NCBI GenBank assembly: GCA_964511535.1
Contig: CAZEFW010000162.1
Span: 1 to 22,000, forward strand
Source: CAZCFB01 sp964511535
GTDB taxonomy: Bacteria; Myxococcota_A; Polyangia; GCA-2747355; CAZCFB01
DNA length: 22,000 bases
Direction of reading: 5' to 3'
Under the pieces are notes generated by a model, which was not told the origin of the DNA, did not search any database, and saw only the letters and a list, made by a program, of their open reading frames with translations. The translations under genes were made by a program, and so were the position numbers. Of this stretch, positions 17,078 through 22,000 are shown piece after piece (position 1 is the first letter of the stretch; each line of letters opens with the position of its first letter).

Positions 17078-18661
17078 ATGTCTGCCTTGCGACCCATAGC
17101 CTTTCTTTGCCTGCTCCTGACAATTCCCGCCTGCAAATCAGAAAACCCCGGCACCTGGGACTTTGGTCCGCCTGACATGGCGGTGGGCGAGGGGCTGCGG
17201 TTCCTCGACCTGGTGGCCCACGAGTTCACCGTGACCGGGGACGGCGGCGGCGGGCAGAAGGACATCTACGTCGATCCCAACGACTGGGACGGCGACGGGC
17301 TGACCAACGACCAGGAGAAGAAGCTTGGCACCAACCCCAAGAGCAAGGACAGCGACAACGACGGGGTGGACGACAAGACCGAGATCGGGGATGTCAACAA
17401 CCCCAAGGACAGCGACGGCGACGGCAAGAAGGACGCCATCGAGCCGGACGACTTCGACACCGACAATGACGGCATCTTCGACAGCAAGGACAAGAACGAC
17501 GACGACGGGCCGTGCAGCACCAAGGGCAAGGACGGCCCGCCGCGGCTGTTCTACGACAAGGTGTCGAGCAAGGACATCCACCTGACCAAGAAGTGCTCTC
17601 CCTACAAGGTGGTGGGCAGCCACCTGTGGATGATCCAGAAGGCCAAGCTCTCCAGCGAGGCGGGGGTCACCGTGCTCTTCGCGCCCGCCGCCGCGCTCAA
17701 GGTGGGCAACACCACCACCACCGGCGCGCTGGACCTCAAGGGCTCTCCCCAGGAGCCGGTGCTGCTCAAGGCCGACAGCCAGGCGCCCAAGAAGGGCTTC
17801 TGGCGCGGGGTCGTGGTGGAGAACGGGACGGCCCTCGCCCTGCAGAACGTGAGCATCAGCTGGGCAGGCGGGCCCACCAACAGCATCGACGCGGCCTCTT
17901 CCATGCTGGTCAAGGCGGCCAGCTCCATCAGCCTCAGCTCCTGCACCTTCAGCGGCTCGCCCGGCTACGGGCTGCACGCGGCGTTCACCAAGCACGCCGC
18001 CACGCTGTTTACCGCCTTCAACAAGAACGCCTTCACCGATCTGCTCTACTCCGCCGCGCTGAACATCAACCACCTGGGCGAGATTCAGAACGACAACCAG
18101 TTCGGCTCCGGCGGCGAGGTGCATGTCTCGGACGGCACCGTGGCCCGCTCCGCCACCTGGAAGTCCATCGGCGTGCCGTACAAGTTCAAGGAGACCACCA
18201 TCAACGTGGACGCCGCGCTGACCATCCGGGAGGGCGCGACCCTGATCTTCGCTCCGGACACCATCTTCCTGGTGGGATACAACAACAAGGGCAACCTCAA
18301 GGCGCTGGGCACCCAGAGCGCCAAGGTGACCTTCAAGACGGTCAAGGGATCCCCCGGCAGCTGGCAGGGGCTGATGCTCACCAGCGGCAGCTCCACCCTG
18401 AACAATGTCCAGATCATGGGCGCTGGCAAGACCAACTACCAGAGCGTGCAGAGCGCCCTGTACCTGGACCAGGCGGCGAGCCTGACCACCGTGGGCACCC
18501 ATATCAGCAACAGCTCGGGCATGGGGGTGTACTACTTCCGCTTCAAAAGCGGCTGCACCGGCGTCAATCCGGACACCTTCACCTACGGGGTGGGCATCAC
18601 CAGCTGCAAGTTCTTCTGCCTTGATGAGATCAACGGGCAGGGCGTTTGTCTTAAAAAATAG
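17078..18661 (+). CDS. Lipoprotein with calcium-binding TSP3-type repeats and a predicted beta-helix
   Basis: The 527-residue product has a lipoprotein signal (MSALRPIAFLCLLLTIPAC, Cys19; Lys at +2). Residues 66-144 are Asp-rich repeats of the DxDxDGxxD type, such as DPNDWDGDGLTNDQE, DSDNDGVDD, DSDGDGKKD and DTDNDGIFD. These match thrombospondin type 3 or EF-hand-like calcium sites. From about 170 onward are repeating strand patterns such as GFWRGVVVENG and GSWQGLMLTSG, with NVSISW and NVQIMGAG, typical of right-handed parallel beta-helices. Four cysteines near the C-terminus may form disulfides. The ATG at 17078 is chosen for the signal peptide; the ribosome-binding site is weak, and an upstream TTG falls inside the heptad array. 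Probably a cell-surface structural, adhesive or binding protein; no enzymatic motif is visible. Confidence 0.8.
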   Translation: MSALRPIAFLCLLLTIPACKSENPGTWDFGPPDMAVGEGLRFLDLVAHEFTVTGDGGGGQKDIYVDPNDWDGDGLTNDQEKKLGTNPKSKDSDNDGVDDKTEIGDVNNPKDSDGDGKKDAIEPDDFDTDNDGIFDSKDKNDDDGPCSTKGKDGPPRLFYDKVSSKDIHLTKKCSPYKVVGSHLWMIQKAKLSSEAGVTVLFAPAAALKVGNTTTTGALDLKGSPQEPVLLKADSQAPKKGFWRGVVVENGTALALQNVSISWAGGPTNSIDAASSMLVKAASSISLSSCTFSGSPGYGLHAAFTKHAATLFTAFNKNAFTDLLYSAALNINHLGEIQNDNQFGSGGEVHVSDGTVARSATWKSIGVPYKFKETTINVDAALTIREGATLIFAPDTIFLVGYNNKGNLKALGTQSAKVTFKTVKGSPGSWQGLMLTSGSSTLNNVQIMGAGKTNYQSVQSALYLDQAASLTTVGTHISNSSGMGVYYFRFKSGCTGVNPDTFTYGVGITSCKFFCLDEINGQGVCLKK

Positions 18662-18760
18662 CAATTACAGGCAGTTGACAGCCCGAAGGGAATACCTGGA
18701 GCAATCCGGGCGTTCAATGGACTGCAAATAACGGGAAAGAGCGGCCCGGATCCTTTTCCA

Positions 18761-18782
18761 GGCGCATGGTGGAATATGCGCC
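18761..18782. terminator. Stem-loop between the beta-helix lipoprotein and Fic-like genes
   Basis: GGCGCAT (18761-18767) and ATGCGCC (18776-18782) form a perfect 7-bp stem with an 8-base loop. It is followed by the A/T-rich ATAACCAGTTAATTT. It could end the upstream transcript or be a regulatory dyad just before the Fic-like promoter. Confidence 0.4.
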
Positions 18783-18800
18783 ATAACCAGTTAATTTCCC

Positions 18801-18829
18801 TTGACAAAGTCAAGGTGCGCCACTACCCT
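18801..18829 (+). promoter_or_regulatory. Candidate sigma70 promoter of the Fic-like gene with an overlapping palindrome
   Basis: TTGACA (18801-18806) is a perfect -35 and TACCCT (18824-18829) keeps the key -10 positions, with a 17-base spacer. A perfect inverted repeat CCTTGAC-AAA-GTCAAGG (18799-18815) covers the -35 element, as an operator would. The predicted start near 18836 excludes translation starts upstream of it. Confidence 0.55.
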
Positions 18830-18910
18830 ATGCTGCCGCCTGCCCCCTGTACCCTGCACAGGACCTTCCCGAGGTTGGCGCGGAACATCGAATTTGGAGA
18901 TGCGACTAGC

Positions 18911-19699
18911 ATGGTGACCAGGTTTGACGAATTGGAACGCAAGATGGGCCATCTCAACGAGCGCCTCGAGGGCGACGAGGATGCCCTGGACGAGTTTTAC
19001 GACAGGCTCGATTTCTCGTGGATTTACCATGACAACGCCCTGGAAGGGGTCGTGCTGTCCTACCATGAGCTCAAGGCTGCAATCGACAAGCTGATCATCA
19101 GCGACGTCAGCCTCATTCCCTCCTACACGGACATCAAGAACCACAAGGAGGCGATTGATCTGGTGCGCGAGATCAGCGGGCGGCGCCGACTGGTGTTCGA
19201 TCTGGATCTGATCAAGAAGATCCACCACACCCTGAACGCCGAAGAGATCATCCCGCGCAACGCCAAGGCGCCGCGCAGCCCCGGTCAGTACCGCAAGGAC
19301 AACCCGCTGCACCGGCTCTACTTCCACGAGATCGCGCCCCCGGAGAAGATCTCCTACCGCATGCGCAAGCTGGTGGAGTGGCTCGGCTCCGACGACGCCA
19401 AGAAGATGCCGCCCATCAAGCGGGCCGCCAAGGCTCACTTCCGGCTGATCAGCATCTTCCCCTGGCCCCGGCACTCCGGCAAGGTGGCGCGCCTGCTGAT
19501 GAACACCATCCTGATGCGGGAGGGCTACGTGCCCGCGGTGATCCACGCCATCGAGCGCCAGCGCTACTATGACGTGCTACGCAACCCCCACTCCGGCCTC
19601 ACCACGCTGATCTGCGAGAGCCTCGAAAGCACCATCGAGGCCGCCGAGCGCTTCCTCGACGAGAAAGACGAAGAAGACGGCGTCCGAGTCGCTGTGTAG
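18911..19699 (+). CDS. Fic-domain-like protein with a degenerate catalytic motif
   Basis: Fic proteins usually transfer AMP or another phosphate-containing group using HPFx[D/E]GN[G/K]RxxR. This 262-residue protein shows the fold's landmarks: NALEG (42-46) in the N-terminal helix region, FDLDLIKKIHHTL, PGQYRKDNPL and the helix before the motif (RAAKAHFRLISI). The motif itself reads FPWPRHSGKVAR (183-194): the catalytic His is Phe183, the acidic residue is Arg187 and the Asn is Ser189, while Gly190, Lys191 and Arg194 are kept. AMPylation by the normal mechanism is therefore not expected; it may be a pseudoenzyme or binding protein. The ATG at 18911 is chosen because it lies downstream of the predicted promoter and has GGAG about 11 bases upstream; the open frame extends to 18776. 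No antitoxin partner is visible beside it. Confidence 0.8.
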   Translation: MVTRFDELERKMGHLNERLEGDEDALDEFYDRLDFSWIYHDNALEGVVLSYHELKAAIDKLIISDVSLIPSYTDIKNHKEAIDLVREISGRRRLVFDLDLIKKIHHTLNAEEIIPRNAKAPRSPGQYRKDNPLHRLYFHEIAPPEKISYRMRKLVEWLGSDDAKKMPPIKRAAKAHFRLISIFPWPRHSGKVARLLMNTILMREGYVPAVIHAIERQRYYDVLRNPHSGLTTLICESLESTIEAAERFLDEKDEEDGVRVAV

Positions 19700-19725
19700 C
19701 GCGCGCAAGCCCAACAAACTACCCT

Positions 19726-19801
19726 CAAGTCTCAAGCCCCAAGCCTCAAGCCCCACAATCTACCCTCAAGCCTCAAGCCTCAAGTCTCAAGCCTCAAGAC
19801 T
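19726..19801 (-). repeat. Heptad repeat array B (nine units, inverted relative to arrays A and C)
   Basis: CAAGYYY-type units, the reverse complement of AGRCTTG: four at 19726-19753 and five at 19767-19801. They are separated by CACAATCTACCCT. The block before the first four units (ACAAACTACCCT) is nearly the same as this separator, so the array looks like a duplicated larger unit. It fills most of the gap between the Fic-like gene and the oxidoreductase gene. Confidence 0.9.
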
Positions 19802-19808
19802 GAAGCCA

Positions 19809-19823
19809 GCGGCCGCAGGCCGC
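19809..19823. repeat. Short GC hairpin before the oxidoreductase gene
   Basis: GCGGCC, loop GCA, GGCCGC: a perfect 6-bp stem directly after array B. No T-run follows. It may terminate the upstream transcript. A TATGAT hexamer 11 bases later (19834-19839) could be a -10 box for the next gene, but I see no -35. Confidence 0.35.
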
Positions 19824-19871
19824 CCTCCGGTGCTATGATGCGCCCCGTCCATCTGCCAGGAGGGAGGGACC

Positions 19872-21377
19872 ATGAGCGCGGTCAAGAGCCACAAGTGCGA
19901 CGTCTGCGGCTACATCCACCGAGGTCCAGAACCGCCTGACACTTGCCCGGTGTGCGGGGTCGGGCCCGATTTGTTCAGCCCGTTCATCATGGAGAAGGAG
20001 AAGCCCGCGGAGCGGCAGCCCACGGCCTGGCGCTGCACGGTGTGCGACTACGTGCACGAGGGGCCCGAGCCGCCCGAGGCGTGCGCGGTGTGTGACGCCC
20101 CGGCCTCCATGTTTCAGCCCATGGAGCAGGTCTCGGACGAGACCCCCGCCGGGGCCGGCGTCTCGCGGGTCGTCATCGTCGGGGCGGGCATCGCTGGCTT
20201 CACCGCGGCGCGCAAGGCTCGCCAGGCCGCTCCGGAGCTGGAGATCACCCTGCTGAACAAGGAGGCCGAGGGTCCGTACTATCGCCTGAGCCTCACGCCT
20301 GTGCTGGCAGGCCTGATGCCCGAGAGCTCGCTGCCGCTCAAGCCGCCCGACTGGCTGGAGAAGCAGGGGATCACGCTGCGCGCAGGGGAGGTGGCCCGGA
20401 TCCACCGCAAAGAGCAGAAGCTGACCCTCACCGACGGCTCCGAGCTGCCCTACGACCGCCTGGTGCTGGCGAGCGGCGCGCACCCCTTCGTCCCTCCCAT
20501 CCCTGGCGCGACCCGGGAAGGAGTGCTGACCCTGCGCACCCTCGCCGATATGCGCGCGCTGGTGGAGCGCGCCGAGCGGCCGGGGCTTCGCTGCGCCTGC
20601 ATCGGCGGCGGTCTGCTGGGCCTCGAGGCTGCTGGCGGCCTGGCCCGCCATGGCGCCACCGTGACCGTGCTGGAGGGCTTCGACCGGCTGCTGCCCCGCC
20701 AGCTTTGCGCCCCGGCGGCGGCCCTGCTGGAGCAGCACCTGCGGAGCGAGGGCATGGAGATCCGCACCGGCGTGACCGTGGAGGCGATCACCGGCGACGA
20801 AGCCGCCGCCGGGGTGCTGCTCGACTCTGGCGAGGAGGTCCACGCTGACCTCGTGCTCATCTCCACTGGCGTGCGTCCCAACAGCTATCTGGCGCGGCAG
20901 GCCGGGCTGGAGGTGCGCCACGGCGTGGTGGTGGACGACCAAATGCGCTCATCGGACCCGACCATCCTGGCCGCCGGCGACGTGGCGGAGCATGACGGCA
21001 CGCTCTACGGGCTGTGGTCGGCGGCGTACGCCCAGGGGCAGGTGGCAGGCGCCAACGCTGCGGGCGGCGAGGCCAGCTTCTCCGGCATGGCTGCCTCCAC
21101 CAGGCTCAAGGTGCTCGACCTGGAGATCTTCTCCATCGGCACCTTCGAGCCGGAAGACGGCTCCTATACGGTCCTGGATGAGTCGCTGGAGGAGGGCGCC
21201 TTCAGGAGGCTCGTGGTGCGTGACGGCGTGCTGGTGGGGGCCAACCTGTACGGGGACGCGAAGCTGGCAGGTCTGATCACCACTGCGGTGGACAGGGGGA
21301 TCCAGCTCGCCGAGGCGGAGAAGCTGCTGGAGGCGGTGCCGGCCCTGGCGAGTCTGGTGGCTGGGCTTGAGACTTGA
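19872..21377 (+). CDS. FAD/NAD(P)-dependent oxidoreductase with two N-terminal rubredoxin-like domains
   Basis: The 501-residue product starts with two tandem short rubredoxin-like iron sites: CDVCGYIHRG...CPVC (C9, C12, C25, C28) and CTVCDYVHEG...CAVC (C55, C58, C71, C74). The short spacing between cysteine pairs is as in the rubrerythrin C-terminus. A pyridine nucleotide-disulfide-type oxidoreductase follows: FAD Rossmann motif VGAGIAG (103-109), NAD(P) motif IGGGLLG (244-250) and the second FAD motif LAAGDV (366-371). It likely passes electrons from NAD(P)H through FAD to the fused rubredoxins, as NADH:rubredoxin oxidoreductases do for oxygen or peroxide detoxification. The acceptor is not encoded nearby. 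A strong AGGAGGGAGG precedes the ATG. The TGA stop lies within heptad array C. Confidence 0.9.
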   Translation: MSAVKSHKCDVCGYIHRGPEPPDTCPVCGVGPDLFSPFIMEKEKPAERQPTAWRCTVCDYVHEGPEPPEACAVCDAPASMFQPMEQVSDETPAGAGVSRVVIVGAGIAGFTAARKARQAAPELEITLLNKEAEGPYYRLSLTPVLAGLMPESSLPLKPPDWLEKQGITLRAGEVARIHRKEQKLTLTDGSELPYDRLVLASGAHPFVPPIPGATREGVLTLRTLADMRALVERAERPGLRCACIGGGLLGLEAAGGLARHGATVTVLEGFDRLLPRQLCAPAAALLEQHLRSEGMEIRTGVTVEAITGDEAAAGVLLDSGEEVHADLVLISTGVRPNSYLARQAGLEVRHGVVVDDQMRSSDPTILAAGDVAEHDGTLYGLWSAAYAQGQVAGANAAGGEASFSGMAASTRLKVLDLEIFSIGTFEPEDGSYTVLDESLEEGAFRRLVVRDGVLVGANLYGDAKLAGLITTAVDRGIQLAEAEKLLEAVPALASLVAGLET

Positions 21378-21404
21378 GACTTGAGACTTGAGACTTGAGG
21401 CTTG
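21363..21404 (+). repeat. Heptad repeat array C (six AGACTTG-type units)
   Basis: GGGCTTG, AGACTTG four times, then AGGCTTG, in the same orientation as array A. The array begins within the last codons of the oxidoreductase gene. Its second unit contributes the TGA stop, so the C-terminus GLET is encoded by the repeat. Confidence 0.9.
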
Positions 21405-21447
21405 CGTGTCGTTGGACCGCTTTGGACTTGCGGCGCCCCTCCGGCGG

Positions 21448-21499
21448 AGCGCCCCGTGCTCGCCTTGCTTCGCGAGGCTCCGCGATGAAGCGGGGCGCT
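21448..21499 (-). terminator. Inverted repeat downstream of metK
   Basis: AGCGCCCCG (21448-21456) and CGGGGCGCT (21491-21499) are perfect 9-bp arms enclosing a smaller CTCGC/GCGAG stem (21459-21476). It begins five bases beyond the metK stop, between convergent genes, so it is a reasonable bidirectional terminator candidate. There is no clear T-tract. Confidence 0.45.
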
Positions 21500-21503
21500 G
21501 GCG

Positions 21504-22000
21504 CTACTTCTTCTTCGGGGCGGCCTTCTTCTTCGGGGCGGCCTTCTTCTTGCGCTTGGGGGCGGCGCGCTTCTTCTTGCTCACCGCCACCTTGGGGGCG
21601 CCGTTCTCGATCACGTCCACCAGCTGGGCCACGCGGTCGGTCTTCTCCCAGGTGAAGGACTTCTCGCTGCGGCCGAAGTGGCCGTACGCGGCGGTCTTCT
21701 GGAAAATCGGCTTGAGCAGGTCCAGCTCCTCCACCAGCGCGCCGGGGCGGCAGTCGAAGACATGGGGCACGGCCGCGGCCAGCTTATCGTCGGGCACCCG
21801 GCCGGTGCCGAAGGTGTCCACCAGGATGGAGACAGGCTCGGCCACGCCGATGGCGTAGGCCAGCTGCACCTCTGCCATGTCGGCCAGCTTGGCGGCCACG
21901 ATGTTCTTGGCGATGTAGCGCGCGTAGTAGCAGGCGCTGCGGTCCACCTTGCTCGGGTCCTTGCCGGAGAAGGCGCCGCCGCCGTGACGGCTCCAGCCGC
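21504..22000 (-). CDS. metK: S-adenosylmethionine synthetase MetK, C-terminal part, gene continues beyond the window
   Basis: MetK makes S-adenosylmethionine from methionine and ATP. The visible part begins in WSRHGGGAFSGKDPSKVDRS, a hallmark of the family, although an internal GTG would also read as a start. It continues through ARYIAKNIVAAKLA, QLAYAIGVAEPVS, DTFGTG and the expected C-terminal YGHFGR...FTWEKTDRVAQL. The 5' part lies beyond position 22000. After the usual end of the family the protein continues with a tail finishing in 24 residues of which 15 are Lys or Arg (repeats of AAPKKK; 21507-21578). This histone-H1-like tail is odd for MetK. The gene is convergent with the oxidoreductase gene. 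Identity is secure; the tail's role is unknown. Confidence 0.95.
   Translation of the reverse strand, partial: GWSRHGGGAFSGKDPSKVDRSACYYARYIAKNIVAAKLADMAEVQLAYAIGVAEPVSILVDTFGTGRVPDDKLAAAVPHVFDCRPGALVEELDLLKPIFQKTAAYGHFGRSEKSFTWEKTDRVAQLVDVIENGAPKVAVSKKKRAAPKRKKKAAPKKKAAPKKK

Noticed and set aside
18911..19871. Fic-like gene as the toxin of a toxin-antitoxin pair
   Set aside because: The catalytic motif is degenerate and no small partner gene is adjacent; the flanking space is a promoter region on one side and a repeat array on the other.
17025..21404. Heptad arrays as a CRISPR array
   Set aside because: The unit is only 7 bp in direct tandem with no unique spacers, and there are no cas genes.

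Overview
The window reads as about 22 kb of a GC-rich Gram-negative chromosome. The murE ligase carries the DNPR signature of meso-diaminopimelate-adding enzymes, and there are lipoprotein signal peptides and an outer-membrane-type barrel. Thrombospondin-type-3 calcium-repeat lipoproteins, a PASTA-tailed FtsI and lysine/alanine/proline-rich tails suggest Myxococcota or a related former deltaproteobacterial lineage. That is inference from gene style, not a marker-gene identification.

Positions 1-158 are dominated by long G and C homopolymers and look like poor or chimeric sequence. From 159 to 9367, all on the minus strand, lies a division and cell wall (dcw) cluster. In transcription order it is mraZ, rsmH, ftsL, ftsI, an unexpected secreted clan GH-A-like glycoside hydrolase, murE, murF, mraY. 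The junctions rsmH/ftsL, ftsL/ftsI, murE/murF and murF/mraY overlap by 1-4 bases, so translation is tightly coupled. The hydrolase, followed by a 43-bp palindrome, interrupts the cluster between ftsI and murE. Upstream of mraZ are three 5-bp boxes at 10-bp periodicity, plus a fourth out of register, that fit a MraZ autoregulatory operator. murD, normally after mraY, is not visible; the homopolymer tract sits where it should begin.

A roughly 700-bp divergent intergenic region (9368-10070) separates the dcw cluster from plus-strand accessory genes. These begin with an outer-membrane beta-barrel-like protein (10071-11174) and a 1543-residue lipoprotein metalloprotease of the metzincin type (11267-15898), closed by a perfect 11-bp hairpin. 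Then come a DUF457/YdjM-type membrane protein, a lipoprotein with calcium-binding repeats and a predicted beta-helix, a Fic-fold protein whose catalytic motif is degenerate, and an FAD/NAD(P) oxidoreductase with two N-terminal rubredoxin-like domains. At the right edge, on the minus strand, is the C-terminal part of metK with an unusual lysine-rich tail.

The gene boundaries from 17025 to 21404 carry three arrays of a 7-bp repeat (AGRCTTG), in alternating orientation. Two of them supply the stop codon of the gene before them. I saw no tRNA, rRNA, CRISPR array, transposase or integrase. The most interesting items are the degenerate Fic protein with an operator-like palindrome over its promoter, the heptad arrays, the barrel/metzincin pair, and the hydrolase inside the dcw cluster.
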